Source: Nematostella vectensis (taxonomy: Eukaryota > Cnidaria > Anthozoa > Actiniaria > Edwardsiidae). Taken from it: a stretch of DNA of 64,000 bases. Below the pieces are notes generated by a model. That model was not told the DNA's origin and ran no database searches. It saw only the letters and a program-made list of their open reading frames with translations. The stretch covers positions 6,992,001-7,056,000 of the forward strand of contig NC_064034.1 in assembly GCF_932526225.1 (NCBI RefSeq). The letters are read 5' to 3'. A program made the position numbers and the translations under genes. Shown piece after piece: positions 13,601 through 24,314 of the stretch; position 1 is the stretch's first letter; each line of letters starts with the position of its first letter.

Positions 13601-16600
13601 AAGGAAAGGTGAAGGCAAGGCAAGGTGAAGCTGTAAGGTGACGCACCTTCATGACTTCCTTTAGTCGCTTCTCCTTCTCGTAAACGATACTCTTTATGAT
13701 CATGGCCGCCGTGTAAATCCACGCGAGAGTCATGAAGAGCGGCATAGTCCCACCAATATAAAACACGAACCTATAGAAACACCAGACCAGCAAATGAAAT
13801 ACCATATGCAGTATGTTAAAATTACATCACCGATTTACCACACAATTTATTGGCAAACAGTAATGTCAGCATTGGGACATTAGGCACTACGAGTGACGTT
13901 GTACCTGTACGTAGTATGGGTGCTGTGGTGGAACTCACCTGTCGCGTATGTAGCATGGGTAAGGAAACATCTGGGCGTAAGTACCAGGCTCAAACACCGT
14001 TTCATTGAAGGATATTGTCAAAAGTGCGCGGTCTATCATGTCTTGTAGGAACACGAAACCGAAATTCATGTATCCCTGTTTGGAGAACCATCCATTAGGA
14101 CCGGGCCGCCAGTACCTGGAGGGAAAAGAGAGTATTGAAAACAACTAGAAAATGAAATAAAAATAACAACAAAAACAATATCAATATAATATGGATGAAG
14201 CATTTTACTTCATGCGAAAGCAAGATTATATGATTGCACTTCATGTCATCCATTGTGTTATTTTCTGTACATTTCAGGTCAAGCTTACATGTACATAAAA
14301 GTTAACTCAAGGAAAGAGCAAGAACGGTTTTGGTAGGATGTTGGGTCTTACCAGTCGCGTATTCGGTCGGTTCTTGGAGTGAAGTCAACATCTTGTCGGA
14401 TCTTATATTTGATGTGCTTTGGCAATTCCGCGCCCGAATCAACATTTTCGAATACTAGACCTGCAAAAATCGAAGGTGTTACGTCACAGAACAGTAGAGA
14501 TAAACATTACAAGCTAATGAAACACTTGACAGTAAGGCTCTAACATGTTCACTGATCTGTGATCTGGAACCATCTGGTACAAGTTTTGATGGGGCTACTC
14601 ACTTGCAATGACTAGCGTGACGAAAGAGTTGATGGCGGTAATAGTTTGCCATGACTGGCATGACAAAAGTGTTGATGGCATTACACACTGCTTTGACTAG
14701 CATGAAAGGGATGTTGATAGCTTAACTCACTTGATATAACTGGCGTGACTGAACTGTTGATGGCGTTACTCACTTGCTAAGGCTGCCATGGCGGAAGTTT
14801 TCTTACTTACTTGCTATGACTGGCGTGGCTGAACTGTTGATGGCGTTACTCACTTGCTAAGGCTGCCATGGCGGAAGTTTTCTTACTTACTTGCTATGGC
14901 TGGCGTGGCAGAAGTGTTGATGGCGTTACTCACTTGCTAAGGCTGCCATGGCGGAAGTTTTCTTACTTACTTGCTATGACTGGCGTGGCAGAAGTGTTGA
15001 TGGCCCGCCTAACGAGTGACTCTTCGTCTGAATAAGGCATGAAGTACTCATGCTGGATGCACTTATATGCCGTCACCATCTCACTGAACGAGTTATACAA
15101 GCCATCAAGCACCACTGTCAGGTTTTGTCTGGACATGTTACCAGGAAAACTGGCGTTACCATTAACAAGCTGAGACATGTTGCCTTGACGAGACAGCTGC
15201 TGGAATTAATAAACGTAAAAGTTACAAGTTAAAAGACACAATACTTAGAATGGAAATGAGTAAACAAAAAGACAGGAGCTACAAAACAGACTAGTCGTTT
15301 CACCAAGCATTTACAACTATAAAATACCTGAATTCCTGAGACATAATATCACAGGTAGAATTTCTAGTATGGTTTAGCAGCGGAATACCTGTGACATAAT
15401 ATCAAAGGCTGTATTTCTAGTATGGTTTAGCTGCTGAATACCTGTGACCTGTTGCCAAAAGGCAGATTGTTGAGATATTCACTGGCTTGTAGCACGCTTA
15501 TCCTGATAGCGTCAGAGTTGTTTAACCACCATTCAGCAAATTGCTCAAGTGACTGAACGTCTGAAAACGAATTCTTGATCTGAAAAATAAAATTTACACG
15601 TGTCAACCTGCGCGCCTTACAACCTAAGGCAAAGTATTTGAAAGATTAACATCTTTGAAACGGGAAGCTGGGTGATTTGGTACGGATTTAAAATGAGTAC
15701 TTGTCAAAAAAACCTTTACGCAAGAAATCCCTAGTATGAATAATTTGGAGAAGATGGGAAAGAAAAGCATAGAGAAACAAAACTCGCTAAAACCCACAAT
15801 ACCCCACTGAAGTATGGTTGCCAATTTGTTTTTTCTCACGGTACAAATAGATAAAATGTAATTAATAGCTCCACCTGCCACCCTCACTTCAACGTGGATT
15901 CATTCGATTGTCTTTCTCCAAATGTTACAAGCAACATTTAAACGGGAGAGAGAGGAGTGATACTATCATGGAGAAAAAAAACTTATCGACTAGCAATAAG
16001 TACGAGAGAAAGACACTTTTTTATGGATGCGACAACAAGTTTTGTCTAGCATTGTAGGTGTTCTATACAGCCACATCCTTTGAGAACTCACTATAATTTA
16101 GGTACACCGAGGACACAAATATTGGGGCGTGACATGGTCGTTACAGAACACTGAATTATACACAGTGTCTGAATCCAGTATATTTTGTGCAATACCTCGT
16201 TGATGATCTGTTGTGTGTTGTTGTTGTCTGGTGTGTAGAGAATCTCGCCCTTAAGGAAAAGCTGCGCCAGTTGGATAAAGCCAGAGTCAGCACTACCCTG
16301 GCCAGGCTCACCACTTGCACCCGATGATCGCCGAACAAATGTGTTTACCACGCATCCACACTGGGCTTTATCTATCACAAACAAGGCATTTAACCTTTTC
16401 ATTAAAATATTGCTCAGGAAACACAACCAAATAAATGGCCAAAATGCTTTTAAGCTTTTAATGCTATAAAAACCCCGAGTACATTGGGTACAATATATCA
16501 AGTTTAAATGCTTCGATTTTAAACTTATTTCTAGCATACACCTATTCTAAAAAAAATTTGTCAGTGCAAATGTCGAAGGGAGTTCCACGAAAGACTCATC

Positions 16601-19600
16601 ACTTAATATTGTGCTAGAATTTTGCAATAACGAATAATGACTAAAATAATAACATGTTTATCCATGCATTCAGTAGAAATATGACGAGAACTAACATAAT
16701 TTTATTAGTAGCGCTGTCATTTTCCATCGATATAGTCATCATTATTTTGGACAATGCATAGGTTATACTGACCAACTTTGAAAAAGCAGAAGCGAGTTTT
16801 CTCAACACTCGAATCGAAGCAGCATCCCATCTGGCGACAAGTCGAGGGCGAGATCCCTGGCCAGCCACAGTCCACACGCATAAACGGGTCAATCACGTTA
16901 CACTGGTCTGTAGTGGAAGAAAACAACAAACAGAAATGGGTCAATGAATTTTAACTGGTGTGGAACAAAAGGAATTCGGAAAGCTATTTCTGTACACGTT
17001 TGTCATGGTCGATAGAATCATTTGCTATACTCTGATTTTCACTGTTCTAACCTTTACTCCCATTTGATTCCCACCTTTACTCCCATTTGGTTCCCACCTT
17101 TGCCTTGGTTGATGGAATCATTTGCCAGGATACTCTGATATTCCCTGTTCTAACCTTTACTCCCATTTGATAGAATCATTTGCTAGGATACTGTGATATT
17201 CACTGTTCTCACCTTTGCCTTGGTTGATTGAATCATTTGCCAGTATACTCTGGTATTCCCTGTTCTAACCTTTACTCCCATTTGATAGAATCATTTGCTA
17301 GGATACTGTGATATTCACTGTTCTCACCTTTGCCTTGGTTGATTGAATCATTTGCCAGTATACTCTGATATTCACTGTTCTAACCTTTACTCCCATTTGA
17401 TAGAATCATTTGCTAGGATACTGTGATATTCACTGTTCTCACCTTTGCCTTGGTTGATTGAATCATTTGCCAGTATACTCTGGTATTACCTGTTCTAACC
17501 TTTACTCCCATTTGATAGAATCATTTGCTAGGATACTGTGATATTCACTGTTCTCACCTTTGCCTTGGTTGATTGAATCATTTGCCAGTATACTCTGGTA
17601 TTCCCTGTTCTAACCTTTACTCCCATTTGATAGAATCATTTGCTAGGATACTGTGATATTCACTGTTCTCACCTTTGCCTTGGTTGATTGAATCATTTGC
17701 CAGTATACTCTGATATTCACTGTTCTAACCTTTACTCCCATTTGATAGAATCATTTGCTAGGATACTGTGATATTCACTGTTCTCACCTTTGCCTTGGTT
17801 GATTGAATCATTTGCCAGTATACTCTGGTATTACCTGTTCTAACCTTTACTCCCATTTGATAGAATCATTTGCTAGGATACTGTGATATTCACTGTTCTC
17901 ACCTTTGCCTTGGTTGATTGAATCATTTGCCAGTATACTCTGGTATTCCCTGTTCTAACCTTTACTCCCATTTGATAGAATCATTTGCTAGGATACTGTG
18001 ATATTCACTGTTCTCACCTTTGCCTTGGTTGATTGAATCATTTGCCAGTATACTCTGGTATTCCCTGTATTCCTTGCCAATTAGTGACTGGCACGTGGTA
18101 GAGGTAAGCATAGGGAGCATTTGGCTCTCATTATTTTGCTGTTGGCTCAGCGTCATGTTCAATAAAACAGCATATGCCTGCCGAACACCATTCTGTGACG
18201 ACTGCGAACTGTTAAGTCCTTGAGTTTTGTTGACAGCTGATCTGTCTGGCATCTGCCGCTGGCCACAAAGCACCCCCCGGAAGCCACCCTGGGATGCCAT
18301 GTCATCTGCCAGCATCAAGTAATCCAGAATGACAGTCTCAAATGACTGTAGGGCCGAGACCTTAAGAAGTGGAAAAAGTCCATTCTTAATAGCTAGTTCT
18401 AGGTAGACACAATCACATCGATAAATGATATTCAAAGTTTAAAGGACTTACATCGGCTGCCAAGTTTGCAAGATCGACAGTTAATGTCTGCATGAGAAAC
18501 AATCTGGTCTCATTCAAGAAAGTCTAATGGAGAAGAAAAAAAAATACAATGTTTCTGACACTAAAATGGAGTAGACAATGGTCTAATTCTTGACCTAAAG
18601 CTGCGCCATATATAACCATAAATAGTAAAGTGTATAATACACATATTTAAAAAAAACGTTGTCAGATGGCCAATGCTTAATTTCCAGGTTTTCGACTCAA
18701 AGGAACCATGAATCAAGGATATATTTCCACCAAATGCAGAAGAAAAAACGTAGAAATCGTATATTTATCAATGTTCTGGCATCACAGGAGTTAATCACTT
18801 ATGAATAATTAGCACCCATCAGCATCTTTTGGGCGTAGAACTGCAGTGGTCTATTCCCAATGACACTGACAACAATTTTTTATAAGCACTTACCAAATTA
18901 CGCAGTTGGTCGAGGTCTGTGATGTTGGGCCATTGAAGCTGTGATCGTAGCTCATTTGCAACGTCTTGGAGTGCAGTGTTATCCAAATCACAAAGAGCAT
19001 TTCGGATAGAGCTCTGTGAAATATAAGAGCTCATATCAAATGAAAGTTTTATTATTTTAAAAAGATGATTATGTACGACAATCATTAAAAGGAGATGGAT
19101 ATGCACTGGTTAATTACCATGTTGCCTTGAGGGGGTGTTATAATGCTGTTTATGTCCAGTGGAAAGCTGTTATCACACAGAATCTTCCGAGACAATTCAC
19201 CGGCTGCTGTACTATCATTCTGGCAATAGGAAGCAATTTTTTTAAAATTAAAAAAAAAAACAATACTGGGAAAATAATATGTATAAAAGGTAATACGTAT
19301 ATGCAACATATAACAATAATTGAAAATATGGTATAAAAGGAAACACACTTAGAAACACACATTCTACAATACTGGAATACTTAATATACCCCTCTATGCC
19401 ATGTAATGTGACACTTGATCCACCCCTCTATGCCACATAATGTGACACTTACTTGATCTACCCCTCTATGCCATGTAATGTGACACTTACTTGACCTACT
19501 CCTCTATGCCATGTAATGTGACACTTACTTGATCCACCCCTCTATGCCATGTAATCTGACACTTACTTGATCCACCCCTCTATGCCATGTAATGTGACAC

Positions 19601-22600
19601 TTACTTGATCCACCCCTCTATGCCATGTAATCTGACACTTACTTGATCTACTCCTCTATGCCATGTAATGTGACACTTACTTGATCCACCCCTCTATGCC
19701 ATGTAATGTGACACTTACTTGATCTACCCCTCTATGTCATGTAATGTGACACTTGAACCACCCCTCTATGCCATGTAATGTGACACTTACTTGATCTACC
19801 CCTCTATGCCATGTAATCTGACACTTACTTGATCCACCCCTCTATGCCATGTAATCTGACACTTACTTGATCCACTCCTCTATGCCATGTAATGTGACAC
19901 TTACTTGATCTACCCCTCTATGCCATGTAATGTGACACTTACTTGATCTACCCCTCTATGCCATGTAATGTGACACTTACTTGACCTACTCCTCTATGCC
20001 ATGTAATGTGACACTTACTTGATCTACCCCTCTATGCCATGTAATCTGACACTTACTTGATCTACCCCTCTATGCCATGTAATGTGACACTTACTTGATC
20101 TACCCCTCTATGCCATGTAATGTGACACTTACTTGATCCATCCCTCTATGCCATGTAATGTGACACTTACTTGATCTACCCCTCTATGCCATGTAATGTG
20201 ACACTTACTTGATCTACCCCTCTATGCCATGTAATGTGACACTTACTTGATCCACCCCTCTATGCCATGTAATGTGACACTTACTTGATCCACCCCTCTA
20301 TGCCATGTAATCTGACACTTACTTGATCCACTCCTCTATGCCATGTAATGTGACACTTACTTGATCTACCCCTCTATGCCATGTAATGTGACACTTACTT
20401 GATCTACCCCTCTATGCCATGTAATCTGACATTTACTTGATCTACCCCTCTATGCCATGTAATGTGACACTTGATCCACCCCTCTATGCCATGTAATGTG
20501 ACACTTGATCCACCCCTCTATGCCATGTAATGTGACACTTGATCCACCCCTCTATGCCATGTAATGTGACACTTGATCCACCCCTCTATGCCATGTAATG
20601 TGACACTTGATCCACCCCTCTATGCCATGTAATGTGACACTTACTTGATCTACCCCTCTATGCCATGTAATGTGACACTTACTTGATCTACCCCTCTATG
20701 CTATGTAATGTGACACTTACTTGATCCACCCCTCTATGCCATGTAATGTGAAACTTACTTGATCCACTCCTCTATGCCATGTAATGTGACACTTACTTGA
20801 TCTACCCCTCTATGCTATGTAATGTGAAACTTACTTGATCCACCCCTCTATGCCATGTAATGTGACACTTACTTGATCTACTCCTCTATGCCATGTAATC
20901 TGACACTTACTTGATCTACCCCTCTATGCTATGTAATGTGACACTTACTTGAGACAGAGCCCGGTTGATAAGGTTTCTGTTCTCATAATACCACAAAAGC
21001 CACTGCACCTCCAGCGACCCCTGCCCAAGGTTTCCCAAGAGGCCGTAAAGCTGGCGGGCACCATCCAACGATAATGGTGTTGATGTTAGGCTCGGGAGAA
21101 AGGATCTTCCCTGGTCCAGAGTACCATATATCTACAAGTCAGCATAGTAATTAGTATTTTTCCTATGGCTGATATAAAAGTTCCACATACTAATAGTCAT
21201 CTCGTAGGCTTTAATGAAATTCTTTCCATGTTGCATATCATGGTCATATCAAGTTTCAAGATTATTTTTTATACCATAGTAATGTTGATAGTAGAGTTCA
21301 GCAACTGTGAGACAACTTCTGGGTCAAGTTGTGTGACATTCAAGAGGTATTCACGGAATCCATCTGGGTCACGTAAAAACCTTGTAAGCTCCAGACCTGT
21401 ATTTGAAATAACCTTCATTAGTGTCACAAATAATCATGTAGAAATCATGTTTGTATGGCGCTTATAACCTGTCATATTTTGGCTGAGCTGGGAATATCTT
21501 CTTTGAAGCTCATTCAGCTGGTCTCTGTCTCTCATGTAGTTCTGCAGATCCTGATTCAGACGGAGGAATCTATCTCTTACAGTGCTGTTCCCAATCATTG
21601 GAAGTGCATCCTCCAAGAATTTGGCTAAGCTGGGTATAAGACAAGAAACACAAGAAAGCTTATGTGAGCCTTTTGCTACATGGTACTGTACACTGGAAGT
21701 GTCAATACGGTACACTGGAAGTGTCAATGATGGAATAATAACACAAGAGCCATGTTAATCTTATATTAAATTTTAATAAACAATTACAGAATCAAAGCTG
21801 GGTGTCCCTCCCTCCCTCCTTCCCTCACTCACGCTTCATTTAAGTCATATTTCCACTTATTGGAAATAAGTAATACATCAACCATTGATTGCAGAAGGTT
21901 AGTTACACCCTAAGAGTAGGGAGAGGAGGGCTAGTTATACCTTGAGCTTTGAATGTCAGGAAGATTTGTAGATGGGTACGGTAATCCACTGGATCTGTAA
22001 TCACAGAGAAAAGACTGGACAAATGGCAGCAAGCCAGCAGAGGGGAGTGCTCTTGGTCGATAAAAAGCTGGAACAAACAACAGATGGTTATAATTATTTA
22101 TGCTATAAGCTGTTATTTTCATTATATAAAGTACCTTTTAATTGTTACCACCATGAGAAGCCCCAGCCAGTTGGAAACTGTAATAATGTCATGGACCTTA
22201 TTATGATTAAGCACAACAATGAGTTATGACTTGTAGTTTAGGCTAGATTTATTCGGAATGATTGTGTTGCAATCAAGCCAGACTATATACATTAATTGGA
22301 TCTCATGACCGGATTATTGGGATAGTGTTACATTGTTCGTGCCGGCACTTAGTGTTCAAAGCCTTCACGCATGACACTGCATCTTGTCACAGAAACGGTA
22401 TGAACCGGGCTGCTTATTCACACCATGCAGCCATTCTGGTGTTAATTGGATTAAATTTCATGACCGCACTTCGAATAACTCCAGTTGCACACATCTGCTT
22501 ATGAAATATTGGATATACTATATGTGGGAATATGGTTAAACTTTATAGCCAAACATGCAGGCCTTCTGATAAATTGTACAGATGTGGGCCCGTGATTTCC

Positions 22601-24314
22601 AGGTAATTTCGTCATTTTTTTACAATTTTAACCAAATTCTGCGATTTTTTTGTGATATCGCTAAAATGTCGAAAAAAGTGAAATCACCATACAGTACTAT
22701 TTCTGGCTGGCTTAGGCTTCTCATAGCACCCAATGTCAACAAATCAACAACAAAAGAATCATGTTTACTTACAGTTTGACCTGTATTCTGGTTCCCTCCT
22801 GAATCTGACAGCAACGAGAATGAAGAAAAGCACTAAAGGCCATACCAGCTCTATGACATTCCTTAGCTGTAAAATCAAGAAATCTTCAATTAATAAGACA
22901 TATATTTTGCACAGAAATCCATTGGTGGATGTATCAATACAATATTATATTTATGCATGACATTGTCATACTTGCCAACCTTGAATGCTCAAAAAGCGGG
23001 AGATGAACTGTACAGTATAAGAAATTATTGATGAATTTCCTGGGAGAATATAGTAAATATATAGGTTTCAATTGTTTTGCTAGGAGATGAAGGCTAAAAA
23101 CTGGGAGTCTCCTGCAAAAACCGGGAGAGCTGGCAGGTATTTATTGCCTGAAAAAATCCAGGCCACTGGAGGAAATAGAGAAGGTAAAACAGTTTAATAC
23201 GTATCCTGGACTCCTGGATTGTGGATGCCAAATAACTGTCCCCAAACAGAGACTCGTTGAACCAAGAAGTCTGATTTGACACTTGGTCAAATTATGTAGA
23301 AGAGACAACAGAGAGGAGAGGGATGGGGTGTGGTTTGGAGCTACTCGACAGGGGGTGGGTGAGGGTGTCTTGTGCAGTTGATTTCAAAAGTAAATAGCAT
23401 GGGTGGGGAGGTTGTGGCATTAGAACAAAAGATGGTGATATAGCATTATTTAGCTTTGTATTTTTTTTTCAATTTTTTAGGGGTATGGAATTAAGATACA
23501 TGACAAACCCAGATATATTTTAGGATCATTTTTGAATGTCCCTGATGATCATCGTCAAAACAAAACCTTTACTTTCAGTAAAAGGGCATTCATCTACTAA
23601 GAGACACATGAAAAAAAAAAAAAACTTTGGGATTTCAAAATATTTTAATGCAAAGTGTTGTCTACTTCCTTCTGGGCAATCATGCCATTGTTTTAAAGTC
23701 TCATAGGACTATTCATTCTCTAAATTAATGTTCCGTTTGATTATCGTGTGTTTACCATCTGCTAGTGAGCAGAGAGAGCTCTTGTTCTCTCAAATTTTGA
23801 ATGATAAAAAATAAATTAATGAATAATAAAGTAATTATACATAGCTCATTATGAAACTTGAACCTGAAAGAAGTAAAATTCAGCATTTCTATGTAACAGT
23901 TTAAACCAACCTAAGAATAATCGCGTAAAAATATAATCATCAAAGTTATAATATTTTCTGTCAGGCGGCTGAAGGACAATTACTCTCTTCAATATAAGGC
24001 CTTACGATTTATAACAACAAATGCAGCCGATATTTATATTTCAAACTTTCTAAAATTAAAATCGGTTGGTAAAATACATTTAATTAAATTTTCCATTACC
24101 AACTAACCTTGACGGCATACAGCTGCATTTTTTATTTCGTCTTCACAATGAAACGCCGATTTAGAAATTTGTCAATAAAAACACACATTTGTCCTTATAC
24201 TTAAAAGAAATACTAAAAAACAAATGTAGCTACCAATAAAATACTCACCGTTTGTCGTCTGCGAAGCGTGAAATTCTTCCAAAGTAGTAGTTTGAGTTGT
24301 GTAAAGAACTTCAT
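1..24314 (-). CDS. ABCA1-type lipid ABC transporter (partial, 3' end outside window)
   Basis: Full-length ABCA-subfamily transporter, expected to move phospholipid or sterol across a membrane. The N-terminus [20 protein letters not shown] is the ABCA1/4/7 start. Exons from the start codon: 24249-24314, 22773-22866, 21941-22067, 21469-21629, 21275-21396, 20949-21131, 19118-19219, 18894-19013, 18452-18523, 18018-18360, 16773-16907, 16196-16371, 15442-15579, 14971-15199, 14352-14460, 13939-14115, 13647-13770, 9016-9336, 7734-7938, 7403-7533, 7170-7289, 6674-6996, 5332-5528, 4305-4933, 3878-3920, 3525-3653, 1972-2028, 1271-1627, 520-763, 231-336, 1-151. Every junction is GT-AG and phases agree throughout, giving about 1830 residues. 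Order: TM1 (about 30-48), long ECD1 with a trefoil domain (466-506), TM2-TM6 (790-1000), NBD1 (1086-1300), Ser-rich linker, TM7, ECD2 (cut at the window edge). TMD2 and NBD2 must lie to the left. It is certainly ABCA1/4/7-like; which ortholog is unclear. Confidence 0.93.
780..1040. repeat. Degenerate repeat next to ABCA exon 29 acceptor
   Basis: Alternating imperfect copies of GAGTCTTGATTTGTACAGG and TTTTGATTGGTAGAGGGGA, lying directly upstream (in transcript sense) of the exon 29 acceptor. On the transcript strand the units are pyrimidine-rich. Confidence 0.6.
2120..3340. repeat. 142-bp tandem repeat, ABCA intron 26
   Basis: About eight copies of a 142-bp unit. Each is itself built of sub-units containing CACAAGCGTATAA and CATAAGCGTATAAGG. 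Phase anchors at 2471, 2613 and 2755 give the period. Confidence 0.85.
4305..6996 (-). CDS. ABCA exons 22-24: first nucleotide-binding domain and regulatory tail
   Basis: Three exons (6674-6996, 5332-5528, 4305-4933) encode NBD1. Walker A is [10 protein letters not shown], the Q-loop region is CPQHNVLFD, the signature is LSGGMKRK, Walker B is [13 protein letters not shown] and the H-loop is [13 protein letters not shown]. All catalytic elements are intact, so this half-site should bind and hydrolyse ATP. The last exon continues into a Ser/Asp-rich linker. That linker contains two GTAGTL copies (a small internal duplication) and ends with the family motif SDTTLEE, which continues into VFLKVAEE in the 43-nt exon 3878-3920. 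Exon 3525-3653 is very basic ([12 protein letters not shown]) and has an RRSS context that could be a kinase site. Confidence 0.94.
5535..5740. repeat. 21-bp tandem repeat at ABCA exon 23 acceptor
   Basis: About nine copies of ACGAGAGTGAGTTGACGACAA variants, ending about 10 bp from the exon 23 acceptor. On the transcript strand the unit is rich in CTC and TCGT. Confidence 0.85.
6190..6649. mobile_element. Foldback/MITE-like element in ABCA intron 22
   Basis: About 90-bp inverted termini. The left arm begins CAGTCGTTTGACAAAAG and includes CAACCGGCTTTGCGACTA. The right arm (6544-6649) contains TAGTCGCAAAGCCGGTTG and ends CTTTTGTCAAACGACTG. A second inner pair (TTCACACCAAAACC near 6310, GGTGCTGGTGTGAA near 6505) extends the fold. 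There is no ORF. Confidence 0.75.
7734..13770 (-). CDS. ABCA exons 17-19: first transmembrane domain (TM2-TM6)
   Basis: Exons 13647-13770, 9016-9336 and 7734-7938 encode the membrane core. Recognisable family blocks are [55 protein letters not shown] and FYIEAVMPG. The last is followed across the junction by [11 protein letters not shown] in exon 7403-7533. The intron between exons 17 and 18 is 4.3 kb and holds a 3.4-kb minisatellite and a foldback element. The intron after exon 18 is about 1.1 kb and almost entirely a 48-bp repeat derived from the end of exon 18. Confidence 0.93.
8055..9015. repeat. 48-bp minisatellite derived from end of ABCA exon 18 plus its donor
   Basis: About 20 copies. 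In transcript sense each contains CAGATTGCTGCAGCG or a variant, then GTAAGTATTAC. That is exactly the last codons of exon 18 (ending SSQIAAA) and its 5' splice site at 9015/9016. The first copies are open in the exon 18 frame. Confidence 0.92.
9433..10189. mobile_element. Foldback/MITE-like element in ABCA intron 17
   Basis: About 757 bp with inverted termini of 80-100 bp. The left end reads CTGCTAGCACAGGCCTCTTT and continues through CTGGCGTTCGCGAGGAA. The right end is its inverted copy, ending AAAGAGGCCTCTGCTAGCAG. The interior is unrelated and has no long ORF. It lies next to the purine-rich minisatellite. Confidence 0.75.
10262..13640. repeat. 3.4-kb purine-rich minisatellite with higher-order structure, ABCA intron 17
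   Basis: The plus strand is almost only A and G (AAGGTGAAGGTAAAGGAAAG type units, roughly 30 bp). Segments repeat at a higher-order period of 1205 bp: 10716-11408 and 11921-12613 translate identically. The long proline/leucine ORFs here are low-complexity artefacts. The array starts within 10 nt of the exon 17 donor region. Confidence 0.9.
14600..14970. repeat. 80-bp repeat derived from end of ABCA exon 14 plus its donor
   Basis: Clear 80-bp copies are anchored at 14811, 14891 and 14971 (the exon end), with degenerate ones to 14600. Transcript-sense units contain ACGCCAGTCATAGCAA then GTAAGTAAG, matching the exon 14 end (TPVIAS) and donor. Confidence 0.88.
15340..15445. repeat. 53-bp repeat including ABCA exon 13 donor
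   Basis: Two to three copies. The transcript-sense motif TGTCACAG then GTATTC mirrors the exon 13 end (GGTCACAG) and donor. Confidence 0.7.
16773..16907 (-). CDS. ABCA exon 11: trefoil (P-type) domain inside ECD1
   Basis: This 135-nt, phase 1-1 exon encodes about 45 residues with the six-cysteine trefoil pattern. The order is C, then RVDCGWPGI, then STC, then GCCFD, then FCFF. This matches the P-type consensus of a Cys, an R-x-D-C-G-x-P-G-I core, a CCFD pair and a closing C-F. Trefoil domains are small extracellular disulfide modules of mucosal peptides and some glycosidases, often binding glycans. I know of none in human ABCA1, ABCA4 or ABCA7. Symmetric 1-1 phase is what a shuffled module needs. 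It sits in the predicted first extracellular domain, just upstream of the conserved segment containing GEILYTPD (exon 12). Confidence 0.85.
17040..18060. repeat. 115-bp minisatellite derived from end of ABCA exon 10 plus its donor
   Basis: About eight to nine copies; the GATTG anchor recurs at 17226, 17341 and 17456. Transcript-sense units contain AACCAAGGCAAAG then GTGAGAAC, the exon 10 end (INQGK) and its 5' splice site at 18017/18018. Confidence 0.9.
19380..20948. repeat. 38-bp minisatellite derived from ABCA exon 6 donor
   Basis: About 40 copies of a 38-bp unit, some 34 bp. In transcript sense each contains TCAA then GTAAGTGTCACATTACAT, the exon 6 end (ALSQ) and donor at 20948/20949. It fills most of intron 6. 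Confidence 0.92.
22867..24248. other. ABCA intron 1, no further feature seen
   Basis: AT-rich sequence between exons 1 and 2, with short homopolymer runs and no convincing repeat, RNA gene or ORF. Confidence 0.6.

Noticed and set aside
10196-13805. Several overlapping ORFs of 120-460 codons
   Set aside because: They are translations of the purine-rich minisatellite (Pro/Leu/Phe/Thr loops), open in several frames and both strands, with no start or splice context. Only 13647-13770 within this span is real exon.
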